Positions 16,012 through 24,239 of a DNA stretch of 64,000 nt are shown here, piece by piece. Below the pieces are notes generated by a model. The model was not told where the DNA came from. It did not search any database and saw nothing but the letters and a program-made list of their open reading frames with translations. Source of the DNA: Mycobacterium sp. IS-1264 (GTDB lineage Bacteria; Actinomycetota; Actinomycetes; Mycobacteriales; Mycobacteriaceae); assembly GCF_001954195.1 (NCBI RefSeq), contig NZ_MBES01000074.1:186001-250000 (forward strand), written 5' to 3'. A program made the translations under genes and the position numbers. Numbering within the stretch: the first letter of the stretch is position 1; every line of letters starts with the position of its first letter.

Positions 16012-16911
16012 CTAGCCGGGTAGCCGTTGCAAATGCGCCATCGCCTCGGCCAGCGGCGCCTCGGCGGGGCGTCCCAGATTGTGCGCGACGGACGCGTCGA
16101 CGAGCATCCACAGCGCCGCATAGAGCGGAATGCACCAGGCCAGCTCGTCGCTCGCCGCGCGATCGGGGCGATACCCCTCAAGCAATAAGGAGACCGACGC
16201 CGTATCGGCGCGATGCGTAAACCGCGCGATGTCCCACCTGGGATCCGCGACAACCGCGTCACCCCAATCGATTACGCCGGAGAGCCTGTCCGCATCGACG
16301 AGGATGTGGGAAGCCTTCAGATCGCCGTGACACAACGCCCCGACCTCGACGGCGGCCAGCGCTCCGGCGTGAGCGCCGAGTGCCGCCGCCGCCTCGTCAG
16401 CCACGGTGTCCGCGATCGAATCGGTGCCGGCCATGCGACGAACCTCGCCGCAGATGTTCTGTAGGAAGCCGGGCCAGGAGGTGTGCGGCGGCGAGAAGCC
16501 GCCGCTCTCGTTCCACGTCGCCTCCGCAAGCCAGCCGAAGCCTGGTGATCTCGTGTCGTGCAAGCGTCGCAGCGCGGCCCCGACCTCGACAATCGCCGGA
16601 TGCCCCGGCGCGATCGGTTCGCCGGGAATGCGGCTCATCGCCAGGGCGCTCATGCTGTCCTTCCCGCCGAGGCGCCCCAGCGCCAGGATCTCCGGAGCGC
16701 CACAGCCCGCCTCCGCGCCCCGCGCACATGCCCACGCCTCGGCCGCCAACGCGTCATGGCTCGTCGACGCTTTCACGACGAATCGACGTCCGCCCGCGTC
16801 GACCTCGTAAACCACGTTGGTGGCGAAGGAATCGACCCGGATAACGCGGTCGGGCTGACAGCTAAGTTGCCGCGTCACGAAACCCGCGACCGCTCGCTCC
16901 AGTGGGTTCAT
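16012..16911 (-). CDS. APH-family phosphotransferase
   Basis: 299-residue kinase-like protein of the aminoglycoside/choline phosphotransferase fold. The catalytic loop is GALCHGDLKASHILVD and the metal loop is GVIDWGDAVVADPRWD, both complete, so activity is likely. The N-terminal lobe has FVVKAS with the ATP-binding Lys. I choose ATG 16911 (MNPLERAVAGFV); the frame extends 58 codons upstream through AT-rich sequence that does not look coding. The natural substrate is unknown; resistance function cannot be claimed from fold alone. Confidence 0.88.
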   Translation of the reverse strand: MNPLERAVAGFVTRQLSCQPDRVIRVDSFATNVVYEVDAGGRRFVVKASTSHDALAAEAWACARGAEAGCGAPEILALGRLGGKDSMSALAMSRIPGEPIAPGHPAIVEVGAALRRLHDTRSPGFGWLAEATWNESGGFSPPHTSWPGFLQNICGEVRRMAGTDSIADTVADEAAAALGAHAGALAAVEVGALCHGDLKASHILVDADRLSGVIDWGDAVVADPRWDIARFTHRADTASVSLLLEGYRPDRAASDELAWCIPLYAALWMLVDASVAHNLGRPAEAPLAEAMAHLQRLPG

Positions 16912-17128
16912 GATGAATGCATAATTTTGGATCTTGACCGGAAAACTCGGTTTGAGCTGCAGCATGTTATCAGTTTGTTGACTCCATTTATAGTGCGGCG
17001 CATTCGGTGCTTTATGGGCGCCGACACTCGACCTCAAAACGGCAAAAATGTTCTTCCCCGTTCCGTCCGACGGCGGTAGCATCAAACGTTGTTAGACAGG
17101 TGTTCAACCCGAGATGAAAGGGCATCCG

Positions 17129-17269
17129 ATGAACGCTAAGAGCAGCAAGCGGCGGATGTTGAAAGCTGGCGCGGCGGCCGTGGCATTGGTCGCGGTGATG
17201 TTGGGTTCGACCGGATGCACGATAACTGGTTGCAGCGGTTCGATACCCGGAACAGTAACCTGCGCCTAA
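17129..17269 (+). CDS. Tiny putative lipoprotein (46 residues)
   Basis: Short frame starting ATG 17129 (ribosome site AAAGG 10 bp upstream; an alternative ATG lies at 17114). It opens with a basic run (MNAKSSKRRMLKAG), then a hydrophobic core AAAVALVAVMLGSTGC, which ends in a lipobox with Cys, then only about 15 residues (TITGCSGSIPGTVTCA) before TAA. A perfect 17-bp hairpin begins 10 bp after the stop. The signal, lipobox and terminator together make it more than a chance frame. Function unknown; Thr/Ser/Gly/Cys-rich mature peptide. Confidence 0.6.
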   Translation: MNAKSSKRRMLKAGAAAVALVAVMLGSTGCTITGCSGSIPGTVTCA

Positions 17270-17279
17270 ATCAGTTCTG

Positions 17280-17323
17280 CTGACCCACAACGGCGCTGCT
17301 TGCGTGGCGCCGTTGTGGGTCAG
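17280..17323. terminator. 17-bp perfect hairpin, probable terminator
   Basis: CTGACCCACAACGGCGC and its exact complement around a 10-nt loop, starting 10 bp after the stop of the small lipoprotein gene. No T-run follows. Its length and perfection would also suit a stable small-RNA end. Confidence 0.75.
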
Positions 17324-17566
17324 ATTCTGCGAGGTCAGCCGGCCGCACGGCGCGGTGCCGGGCGCCGGATTGACCAAGTTTGCGCCGAACAGTGGCCGGT
17401 GCATTCTTGGTTCTATCCAGCGCATAAATTGCTGCTCACACCCGATGCCACGATAAAGTCTTGCCAAGGGTGCGGGCAGACCTTCGTCAAACGCCGCTGT
17501 GCCGTCGAATTTTCTGTTAGCGCGCCCGGGATCCCGAGCGAGTACGCGACGCCCGACAGGAGATCG

Positions 17567-18313
17567 ATGCAGGAGCGATGTGCAAAAGTCGACGTCAACT
17601 TGTCTTGGCATCTGGTCTGGCTGTTTGCGCTGTTAGAAGGCATCACGGTCCCTTTGGTGCCGTTATTTTTGGAAACTGGGCCTACCGTAAAATCAACCGC
17701 CCATACCGTATCGTTTGTAACCAGAATGGCGGTCATCGGCGTATATGGAGTTGTCATAGGATTTGTCGGGGCGCTGATAATTTCTCTGTTGCTGAATTAC
17801 TTCGCCTTCCGCAGGTTAAAGATTAGGCTTAACGGTGCGGTTATTGTGCGAGTGGCCCATCCATTCGCTATCGGACTGTGGGGCGGCTTGTTGCTGGCGC
17901 TTATTTTTTGGATACAGCAATGCATTGGTGGCCTCTTGGTGTTTTCCTTGACGGCGAATCTGGTCCTGCTCGGATTTGTCTCAGCGGCGGGCGCCATCAT
18001 CTTTACTACCTGCGTTTACTTGTTGGTGGCGAAAGCCGCGCCGCGCCTGGGGATCCAACTAGATACAACCGAACAGCGCCTGGCGTTGACCGGAGTTCCA
18101 ATTCTTTCGTTTGCTGTGCTAGTAGGACTTTACGAAGGATTGGCCGCGCCGATCCTCCACCAATGGGAGTCGGCGCCCCAGCACAAGGTGTTGATTGCGC
18201 TCGTAGTGGGGCTTGCGGGAGGCGCGCTGAGCAGTTTGATAGTGGTGGCGATAGCTCACATGCGCGTGATCAAGAAACACATGTGGCTGGAATTTTCCGC
18301 GATGAGCGAATAG
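17567..18313 (+). CDS. Polytopic membrane protein, AT-rich, probably acquired
   Basis: 248 residues from ATG 17567, preceded by AGGAGA four bases upstream; the longer frame from 17300 runs through the hairpin and is rejected. About six hydrophobic helices are visible: LVWLFALLEGITVPLVPLFL, AVIGVYGVVIGFVGALIISLLL, FAIGLWGGLLLALIFW, LGFVSAAGAIIFTTCVYLLVA and two more near the C-terminus. I recognise no family. Base composition is strikingly low: a hand count of 17701-17880 gives 88 G+C in 180 (49%), against about 75% in a comparable stretch of hemE. It ends 15 bp from the 3' end of tRNA-Val, a usual insertion point for mobile DNA. Confidence 0.75.
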   Translation: MQERCAKVDVNLSWHLVWLFALLEGITVPLVPLFLETGPTVKSTAHTVSFVTRMAVIGVYGVVIGFVGALIISLLLNYFAFRRLKIRLNGAVIVRVAHPFAIGLWGGLLLALIFWIQQCIGGLLVFSLTANLVLLGFVSAAGAIIFTTCVYLLVAKAAPRLGIQLDTTEQRLALTGVPILSFAVLVGLYEGLAAPILHQWESAPQHKVLIALVVGLAGGALSSLIVVAIAHMRVIKKHMWLEFSAMSE

Positions 18314-18327
18314 GGCACTGCGGCCGC

Positions 18328-18402
18328 TGGTGCGCGATACTGGGATTGAACCAGTGACCTCTTCCGTGTCAGGGAAGCGCTCTCCCGCTGAGCTAATCGC
18401 GC
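18328..18402 (-). tRNA. tRNA-Val (GAC), CCA encoded
   Basis: Cloverleaf on the minus strand: acceptor GCGCGAT pairs with ATCGCGC, anticodon stem CTTCC/GGAAG around loop CTGACAC (anticodon GAC), T-loop GGTTCAATCC, discriminator A and an encoded CCA. In M. tuberculosis a prophage-like element is inserted at the valine tRNA of this cluster, as I recall. Confidence 0.95.
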
Positions 18403-18416
18403 TGGGAGTCGAACTT

Positions 18417-18490
18417 TGGAGGTGGAGACGGGAATCGAACCCGTGTGCACGGCTTTGCAGGCCGTTGCCTCACCACTCGGCCACTCCACC
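18417..18490 (-). tRNA. tRNA-Cys (GCA), CCA encoded
   Basis: Acceptor GGTGGAG pairs with CTCCACC; anticodon loop CTGCAAA gives GCA; T-loop GGTTCGATTCC; discriminator U, the identity base for tRNA-Cys, then an encoded CCA. It is separated from tRNA-Val by 14 bp. Confidence 0.96.
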
Positions 18491-18518
18491 GCTGGGATTG
18501 ATGCCACTTGCACCTTCG

Positions 18519-18591
18519 AGCGGATGACGGGATTCGAACCCGCGACCCTCACCTTGGCAAGGTGATGCGCTACCAACTGCGCTACATCCGC
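18519..18591 (-). tRNA. tRNA-Gly (GCC)
   Basis: Acceptor GCGGATG pairs with CATCCGC; anticodon loop TTGCCAA gives GCC; T-loop GGTTCGAATCC; discriminator U. CCA is not encoded (the next bases read CGA). It heads the minus-strand trio Gly-Cys-Val. Confidence 0.95.
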
Positions 18592-18769
18592 GCGCAACGG
18601 ACGAGATCGTCGCCCGGTGCGAAGGACGACGATAGTCCACGTAAGCGGGCCCACACAAATCTCTTGACGCGGGCCGTGTCCAGGCTATCGCGCGACCCTC
18701 GCGGGCGCAGCTGGCGTCCCGCGAAGTCCCGGCCGTGCTACCCTTCGACGTCGTTCGCCTCTCGGCGCC

Positions 18770-18841
18770 GGTCCCGTGGCTCAGTGGGAGAGCGTCCGCT
18801 TCACACGCGGAAGGTCGCTGGTTCGATCCCAGCCGGGACCA
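18770..18841 (+). tRNA. tRNA-Val (CAC)
   Basis: Acceptor GGTCCCG pairs with CGGGACC; anticodon stem TCCGC/GCGGA around TTCACAC gives CAC; T-loop GGTTCGATCCC; discriminator A. CCA is not encoded. It is divergent from the Gly-Cys-Val trio. Confidence 0.95.
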
Positions 18842-18944
18842 CCCTGCTGACCTGCACGAACACCGCCGGGTTTGGTACAGGTTTGGTGCACCCACGCTCC
18901 TTGGCGTACAAGACAATCCGTCGCCCGGCGGGCCCTTGCAACCA

Positions 18945-19943
18945 CTATCGAGATTCGATCACCGACACCGTGTTGTCGCCGCCGTTGGTGACGTAAACGG
19001 CGTGGCTGGCCGGATCCACCGCCACCCCGCCCGGGTGCGTGCCGACGGGCACGGTGGTGGTGACGGTGCGGGTCGAGGCGTCGATTACCGACACCGTGTT
19101 GTCGCGGTTGTTGGTGACGTAGACGGTGTGGGTGCCCGGATCCACCGCCACCCCGTCCGGCTGCTTGCCGACGGGCACGGTGGCGGTGACGGTGCGCGTC
19201 GACGGGTCGATCACCGACACCGTCCCGTCGCCTTCGTTGGCGACGTAGACGGCGTGGCTGCCCGAGTCCACCGCCACCTCGCCCGGGTGGCCGCCGACGG
19301 GCACCGTGGCGACGACCGTGCGTGTCGAGGCGTCGATCACGGTTACCGTGTTGTCGAATTGATTGGCGACGTAGACGGTGTGGGTGCCCGGATCCACCGC
19401 GACCCCGACCGGGTGGCCGCCGACGGGCACGGTGCCGACGACCGTGCGCGTCGAGCCGTCGATCACCGACACCGGCAGCGCGGGGCCGCTGTTGGCGACG
19501 TAGACGGTGTGGGTGCCCGGATCCACCGCGACCCCGATCGGGTGGTCGCCGACCGGCACGGTGGCCGTGACGGTGCGCGTCGACCCGTCGATCACCGCCA
19601 CCTTGTTATAGGCGCTGATGACGTAGACGGCGTGGGTGCCCGGATCCACCGCCACCCCGACCGGGTCCTGACTCTTGCCGACGGGCACGGTGGCGGTGAC
19701 GGTGCGCGTCGAGCCATCGATCAGCGTCACCGTGCTGTCGTCGACGTTGGTGACGTAGGCGGTGTGGGTGCCCGGGTCCACCGCCACCCCCGACGCCCAC
19801 TTGCCGACGGGCACCGTGGCCGTAACCCGGTAAGTCGGCGGCGTCTTACTGCATCCGGTGACGCCGATGTCGGCCCCGGCGAGCAGCACGAGCGCTGTCG
19901 CGGCGGTCGCGATGGAGAGCGCCGCGATTTTTGCGTTCTTCAT
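18945..19943 (-). CDS. Seven-bladed YncE-type beta-propeller lipoprotein
   Basis: 332 residues from ATG 19943, with ribosome site GGAAAG upstream. The signal peptide ends in VTGC, a lipobox, so the protein is probably anchored at the outer face of the membrane. The rest is seven repeats of about 42 residues, each of the form STRTVTATVPVG-x4-GVAVDPGTHTVYVAN-x5-VSVID, matching the YVTN/YncE propeller repeat. The repeats are so similar that the DNA itself is a tandem array of about 126-bp units. No enzymatic residues are visible; YncE-type propellers usually bind ligands or proteins. It is a separate transcription unit from the two propellers to its right. Confidence 0.9.
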   Translation of the reverse strand: MKNAKIAALSIATAATALVLLAGADIGVTGCSKTPPTYRVTATVPVGKWASGVAVDPGTHTAYVTNVDDSTVTLIDGSTRTVTATVPVGKSQDPVGVAVDPGTHAVYVISAYNKVAVIDGSTRTVTATVPVGDHPIGVAVDPGTHTVYVANSGPALPVSVIDGSTRTVVGTVPVGGHPVGVAVDPGTHTVYVANQFDNTVTVIDASTRTVVATVPVGGHPGEVAVDSGSHAVYVANEGDGTVSVIDPSTRTVTATVPVGKQPDGVAVDPGTHTVYVTNNRDNTVSVIDASTRTVTTTVPVGTHPGGVAVDPASHAVYVTNGGDNTVSVIESR

Positions 19944-20023
19944 GACTTGGCTTTCCTTTCCGCCGAACATTGGGTCGCCGCGCGCGGCTGGTGTGGTCGG
20001 TCACGTCAAGGCTGCGGTGGGCG

Positions 20024-20053
20024 CCTTGCGTGTTTCTTGCTTGGTTCTTGTGC
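20024..20053 (-). promoter_or_regulatory. 30-bp element, copy 1: three 11-bp-spaced repeats
   Basis: Read on the minus strand the element contains CAAGAACCAAG, then CAAGAAACACG, then CAAGG: three direct repeats one helical turn apart. It begins 81 bp upstream of the propeller gene start at 19943. A second copy, identical at 27 of 30 positions, lies at 23097-23126. This geometry is typical of sites for OmpR/PhoB-type response regulators. Confidence 0.7.
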
Positions 20054-20095
20054 CGGTTCAAACACCTTGCAGCGCAGGCAAAATCGTGCGACGCA

Positions 20096-21745
20096 TCAGT
20101 CCGCCGCCACCTTCACCACCTCGGCGCTATCGCGGTCGGTGACGTAGACGGCGCCCGACGCGTCCACCGCCACCCCCCACGGCTCGCCGAGACCGGCAAT
20201 TGGCAGCACAGTTTGGGTGTTCGACCCGGCCGCGAGCTTCACGACCCGCTTGTTGGCGGAGTCGGCGACGTAGACCGCGCCCGCCGTGTCCACCGCCACG
20301 CCGTGCGGGCCGCCGACTCGGCTGAAGCCGGTGAACGGCAGGACCGTTGGCTTGTTCGACCCGGCCGCCAGCTTCATGACCTTGTCGAAGTCGACGACGT
20401 AGACATCGCCGGCGGTGTCTACCGCAAGCCCCCCAGGGTCGCCAAGGCCGGTGAACGGCAGGACAATTGGCGTTTTAGACCCGGCGGCCAACTTCAGCAC
20501 CCGATTCTTGCGGTAATCGGTGACGAATACATCGCCCGCGGTGTCGACCGCGACATCCCGGGGGCCGACGCCGGAAAACGGCAGCACGGTCTGGGTATTG
20601 GAGTCCGGCGCCAACTTCACCACTCGATTGGTTGTGTTGTCGACGACGTACGTGTTGCCGGCGGTGTCGACCGCCACGCTCTCGGGGAAGCCGAGGCCGG
20701 CGAACCGCAGGTCGGTTTGGGTGTTGGACCCGGCCGCCAGCTTGACTACCCGGTTGCGGTGCTCGCCCGGGCTGTTGTTGACGACATAGACATTGCCGGC
20801 GTTGTCCACCGCCACGGCCCAGGGATCGTCGAGGCCGGTGAAGGGCAGTACCATCTGTCGGCACGCCGGCGGCGCCGTCGACTGCGCCGACGAGAGCTTT
20901 ACGACTCTGTTGTTTTGGCCGTCGGCCACATACACACTTCCGGCGGTGTCGACCGCCGCACCCTCGGGGCCGGTGAGGCCGGTGAACGGCAACACCGTCT
21001 GGCTGCACGATCCGGCTGCCAACGTCACCGCGGCGTTGTTGAAATAGTCTGTGACGGAAACCCTTCCAGCCGTGTCCACCGCCACCCCGATGGGGCCTCG
21101 GAGGCCGTCGAATGGGAGCACGGCCTGGGTGGTCGCGCCGGCCGCCAGCTTCGCCACCCGCTTGCCGCCGAAGTCGGCGACGTAGACGGTGCCCGCGCCG
21201 TCCACCGCGACACCGCGCGGGAGGCCGAGGTGGGTGAATGGCAGCACCGTCTGGGTGGTCGACCCGGCGGTCAACTCGACCACCCGGGCGTTGAGGTAGT
21301 CGGCGACGTAGACGGCGCCGGCCGCATCCACTGCCACGCCATCCGGGCCGTTGAGGCCCGTGAACGGCAACACCGTCTGGGTGTTGGACCCGGCCGGCAG
21401 TTTCACGACCCGGTTGTTGTGGTCGTCAGTGACATAGACGGAGCCGGCTTTGTCCACCGCCACGCTGTCGGGGTAGTTGAGCCCGCTGAACGGCAGCACC
21501 ATCGGGCTGTTCGACCCGGGGGCCAACTTCACCACCCGTTGGTTGCCGCTGTCGGCGACATACACCGCGCCGTTGGTATCCACCGCGACGCCGGCGGGGT
21601 GGTTGAGACCGCCCAGCGGCAGCACGCTTTGTTGGGGCGCCGGCGTCGACCGCGAGTGGCACGCTGCGACGCCGGTGACGGCCACGGCGAGGGCGACGAT
21701 CGTGGCGTTTGCGCGTTGCCGCCACGGCCGCTGGTGCGGTCGCAC
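20096..21745 (-). CDS. NHL-repeat beta-propeller lipoprotein, twelve repeats
   Basis: 549 residues from GTG 21745. The short signal peptide ends VTGVAAC, a lipobox. I count twelve NHL repeats of the form GLxxPxGVAVDxAGxVYVADxxxNRVVKLAAGSNTQTVLPF, enough for two six-bladed propellers. The extracellular sensor domain of PknD is built from the same repeat, so a sensing or binding role outside the membrane is plausible; there is no kinase here. The start lies one base past the stop of the upstream lipoprotein gene, so both come from one transcript. A frame-long antisense reading exists only because the repeats are regular. Confidence 0.92.
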   Translation of the reverse strand: MRPHQRPWRQRANATIVALAVAVTGVAACHSRSTPAPQQSVLPLGGLNHPAGVAVDTNGAVYVADSGNQRVVKLAPGSNSPMVLPFSGLNYPDSVAVDKAGSVYVTDDHNNRVVKLPAGSNTQTVLPFTGLNGPDGVAVDAAGAVYVADYLNARVVELTAGSTTQTVLPFTHLGLPRGVAVDGAGTVYVADFGGKRVAKLAAGATTQAVLPFDGLRGPIGVAVDTAGRVSVTDYFNNAAVTLAAGSCSQTVLPFTGLTGPEGAAVDTAGSVYVADGQNNRVVKLSSAQSTAPPACRQMVLPFTGLDDPWAVAVDNAGNVYVVNNSPGEHRNRVVKLAAGSNTQTDLRFAGLGFPESVAVDTAGNTYVVDNTTNRVVKLAPDSNTQTVLPFSGVGPRDVAVDTAGDVFVTDYRKNRVLKLAAGSKTPIVLPFTGLGDPGGLAVDTAGDVYVVDFDKVMKLAAGSNKPTVLPFTGFSRVGGPHGVAVDTAGAVYVADSANKRVVKLAAGSNTQTVLPIAGLGEPWGVAVDASGAVYVTDRDSAEVVKVAAD

Positions 21746-21746
21746 G

Positions 21747-23009
21747 CTACTTCTCGCCCGGGTAAGGCACTGCGCTGATGACCGCGCCGCCGTTGAGCGG
21801 CGGTCCCAGCAGAACGTTGGTGGTGCCGGCGGCGGGGTCGTACTCGAGCAGCGACTGGGCGGGCCCGCAACCGGCGACCGTGGCTTTGAGGTCGAGGTTC
21901 CCGCCGTGGACGCCGATCACGTAGATGCTGTGACTCGGATCGACGTTGGGCACCGACACCTTGGACACCGTGCCATCGGGGTTGAGCTTGCCGAGGTGGA
22001 TGGCGCCGCATCCACCCGCGTACTGGACATAGGTGCCGGCCGGCAGTTGCCATGCGCTTATGTCGCCGTTGTCGTGCGACGCCGGGTCCGTTATCGGCGC
22101 GGTCAGCGCGGTCGGTGCCGAACCGTCGATGGGGACCAGCCAGAGCCGTGCGCGCTGGTTTGCGACACTGCAGTTGGCGAGGACGGCTTTCGCGTCGGCG
22201 TCCCACCATCGCACCGGTGAGCAGCTTCCTGCCGCAGACGACAGCTCCTTACCGACTGTTCCGTCGTTGCCCATCAGAGCAAGGCCGGAGGCGGTACCCA
22301 GCACCAGCTGCGTGCCGTCCGGGGTTGCGAGGTACTGACCGTCGTAGGCGCTCGCGAGCTTGTCGGTCGGATAGGTCAGCTGCGGATTGCCGGCCAGGTC
22401 GACCCGCATCAGTTTCTTGTCCACTGTCAGCAGCAGCGCCTTGCCGTCGGGGCGCGTGAAACGAGGTGCGACAGACGAGCCATCAACGGTGAATGTGGTG
22501 CGGGTGCCGTTGTGCAGGTCGAGCTCGGTGATCACCGTCGATTTTCCGGGGCCCGCGGAGGCCCAAACGGCGTGGCTGCCGTCGCCCGACCAGTCGACCC
22601 CACTGGGTTCAGCGTTCGGCGGGAAGGTGGTGATCGCGTAGCGACCGCCCGCCGGGTCGACGAGGTACAGGGTGACGGGGACCGTGTCGGGCGCCGGCGA
22701 GCCCGGAGGCCGCGACCCGCCGGGAGGCACGCTCTCGGCCGGGCTCCATGTGGCGAGCATCCAGCCCGGACCGACTTGCGACCAGGGCACGTCGCCGATC
22801 GATTTCTCGACCCCATGAGCCGCCATCTCTGCAGCCGCGGTCGGCACGGATGTCGTGGGGCTACCCGGCGCTTGGTGCGATGCGGTCGCGTCGTTCGACG
22901 AGCACCCTGCCGCCAGAACCGCGGCCAGCGCGACGAGGCCTGCGCGCCGTCGCCATGTCCTCCCCGGGGCTTCGTGGCCGCCGGGCGCGTGGCGCAAACT
23001 TGCAATCAT
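21747..23009 (-). CDS. TolB/WD-like beta-propeller lipoprotein
   Basis: 420 residues from ATG 23009, with GGAAAGGAAC upstream as ribosome site. Signal peptide with twin Arg-rich start (RTWRRRAG), core ALAAVLAAGC (lipobox). Mature protein has a low-complexity linker, then repeated beta blades such as GVDWSGDGSHAVWASAG, APRFTRPDGKALLLTV and YLATPDGTQLVLGTAS, as in TolB-type propellers. Several Cys (CSPVRWW, LANCSV, AGGCG, AGCG) may form disulfides. First gene of the two-gene unit with the NHL protein; the shared 30-bp element lies 88 bp upstream. Confidence 0.9.
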   Translation of the reverse strand: MIASLRHAPGGHEAPGRTWRRRAGLVALAAVLAAGCSSNDATASHQAPGSPTTSVPTAAAEMAAHGVEKSIGDVPWSQVGPGWMLATWSPAESVPPGGSRPPGSPAPDTVPVTLYLVDPAGGRYAITTFPPNAEPSGVDWSGDGSHAVWASAGPGKSTVITELDLHNGTRTTFTVDGSSVAPRFTRPDGKALLLTVDKKLMRVDLAGNPQLTYPTDKLASAYDGQYLATPDGTQLVLGTASGLALMGNDGTVGKELSSAAGSCSPVRWWDADAKAVLANCSVANQRARLWLVPIDGSAPTALTAPITDPASHDNGDISAWQLPAGTYVQYAGGCGAIHLGKLNPDGTVSKVSVPNVDPSHSIYVIGVHGGNLDLKATVAGCGPAQSLLEYDPAAGTTNVLLGPPLNGGAVISAVPYPGEK

Positions 23010-23096
23010 TTCGGTTCCTTTCCCGCGAGCGGTAAGTGGTTGGGAGCGTCACCGTTCACGGCTGCTCTGGCAATTGCGGCAACGATGTCGCTGATA

Positions 23097-23126
23097 CCTT
23101 GCGTGATTCTTGCGCGGTTCTTGTGC
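23097..23126 (-). promoter_or_regulatory. 30-bp element, copy 2: three 11-bp-spaced repeats
   Basis: Minus strand reads CAAGAACCGCG, CAAGAATCACG, CAAGG. It matches copy 1 at 27 of 30 positions and sits at almost the same distance (88 bp) from its gene start at 23009. The flanks of the two copies are not alike, so the match looks selected rather than a recent duplication. Confidence 0.7.
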
Positions 23127-23491
23127 GCCCCGCCGCGAGGTAGGGAGCCTCAGGCCTAAGGCGTCCGCGACCAACAACTGCGCGTCAAAGCCGCCCTCGA
23201 CAATGTCGCGGACACTTTTGGCACATATGACAAGCCCTTGAGTCCGAGGGGAAGCACGGACTACGCCGCGGCCGCCGTCCGACCGACCGCTGCTGCTCTG
23301 CCGCCTTGGCACCCTCGGCGCTCGCGGTCTAACGGCATCCGTGGCTCCGACTGGCCGTACGGGTTGTTGTCAGCCATGAAGTGGGCGCAATGGTGATTGT
23401 CGAACGCGCAGTCGACTCATCAATTGATTCGAAGTCTTTCGGCCGTGAATCGACTCCAGAGCAGGAGTTGATCACGTAGAGTCCGCGAACT
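23127..23491. other. Intergenic stretch without a supported gene
   Basis: Between the 30-bp element and the GTG of the next gene. Short frames here (for example 23049-23312 on minus) have no ribosome site or recognisable domain. I see no clear palindrome or RNA structure. Confidence 0.6.
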
Positions 23492-24115
23492 GTGACCACG
23501 CCATCCAACTGGAATCCCTACCCTTACCAACCGCCGCGGAAGCGCCCGGTGTGGCCGTGGATCCTTATCGGCGTTGTGGCGCTTTTCTTCGGTGGCTGTG
23601 GAGCGCTCATCGTCATTGGTGCGGCAGTCGGTCACCACACAGGCAAGACCGTGACGCCTTCCGCTCAGCATGCGCCGACGATGCCTCCTTCGATCACCAT
23701 CACTACGACGACCAAGGCGCCCCCGGCCGCAGTGGGACAGGAAGCACGCGACGGCGACACCGTGTTCGTCGTCACTTCGGTCGACCAGTCCAAGATTGCC
23801 GGCATTCCATCTAACCAATTCATGCAGGTGACCGCGCAGGGCGTTTTCCTGAACGTCCATATGACCGTTACTAATGCCGGCAACAAACCCCAGACGTTCT
23901 TCGCGACGAACCAGAAACTGAAGATCCACGACAGCGTATTTGAGGCCAACAGCGCTGCTGCGATGTGGACGCAAGCCGCCAACGTGCCCGTAAACCCAGG
24001 CAACAGCATCCAAGTTGTCGTGTCCTTTGATGTTCCGGTCGGGACTCCTCCGAGCGGTACGCTGCAGCTGCACGAGTCAATCTTCTCAGCAGGCGTCCAG
24101 GTCCTTCTCACCTGA
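23492..24115 (+). CDS. Membrane-anchored DUF4352-type protein
   Basis: 207 residues from GTG 23492. A short Pro-rich cytoplasmic lead (NPYPYQPPRKRPVWPW) is followed by one membrane helix (ILIGVVALFFGGCGALIVIGAA) and an extracytoplasmic Thr/Pro linker. The C-terminal 120 residues form an immunoglobulin-like beta domain: FLNVHMTVTNAGNKPQTFF and VPVNPGNSIQVVVSFDVPVG are the signature of the DUF4352/Mpr-like fold, which is widespread in actinobacterial secreted proteins. Slightly lower GC than the core. No operon partner is obvious. Confidence 0.87.
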   Translation: MTTPSNWNPYPYQPPRKRPVWPWILIGVVALFFGGCGALIVIGAAVGHHTGKTVTPSAQHAPTMPPSITITTTTKAPPAAVGQEARDGDTVFVVTSVDQSKIAGIPSNQFMQVTAQGVFLNVHMTVTNAGNKPQTFFATNQKLKIHDSVFEANSAAAMWTQAANVPVNPGNSIQVVVSFDVPVGTPPSGTLQLHESIFSAGVQVLLT

Positions 24116-24239
24116 GTTCCGCCACGCTTGCCGCGAATGTGACTCCACGAGGCGCGATATCGACCACCCGACCACTCCGACCAAAATCGTGATCGACTAG
24201 TCCCAGCCGCTACAGAGCGCGAGACAAGGACGGTGGACG

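Noticed and set aside
17300..17566. N-terminal extension of the AT-rich membrane protein
   Set aside because: It begins inside the 17-bp hairpin and lacks hydrophobic or conserved sequence; ATG 17567 has a good ribosome site.
18300..18860. Integrase, prophage or transposase genes near the tRNA cluster
   Set aside because: None seen. No recombinase motif in any frame and no duplicated tRNA 3' end found by eye.
18735..20147. 470-codon plus frame rich in His/Asp/Gly-Val repeats
   Set aside because: Antisense reading of the regular YncE-type repeats; it also overlaps a tRNA gene.
18945..21620. Regular repeats that could suggest a CRISPR array or PE_PGRS gene
   Set aside because: Unit length (about 126 bp), coding periodicity and absence of unique spacers show propeller repeats; no cas genes; no PE domain.
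19970..21778. 602-codon plus frame with GDVDGARxVHRH repeats
   Set aside because: Antisense of the NHL repeats. The minus frame has the lipobox and recognisable repeats.
23049..23312. 87-codon minus frame with a helix-like VRDIVEGGFDAQLL stretch
   Set aside because: No ribosome site, lies over the 30-bp promoter element, and no recognisable family. Could be a gene remnant but I cannot support it.
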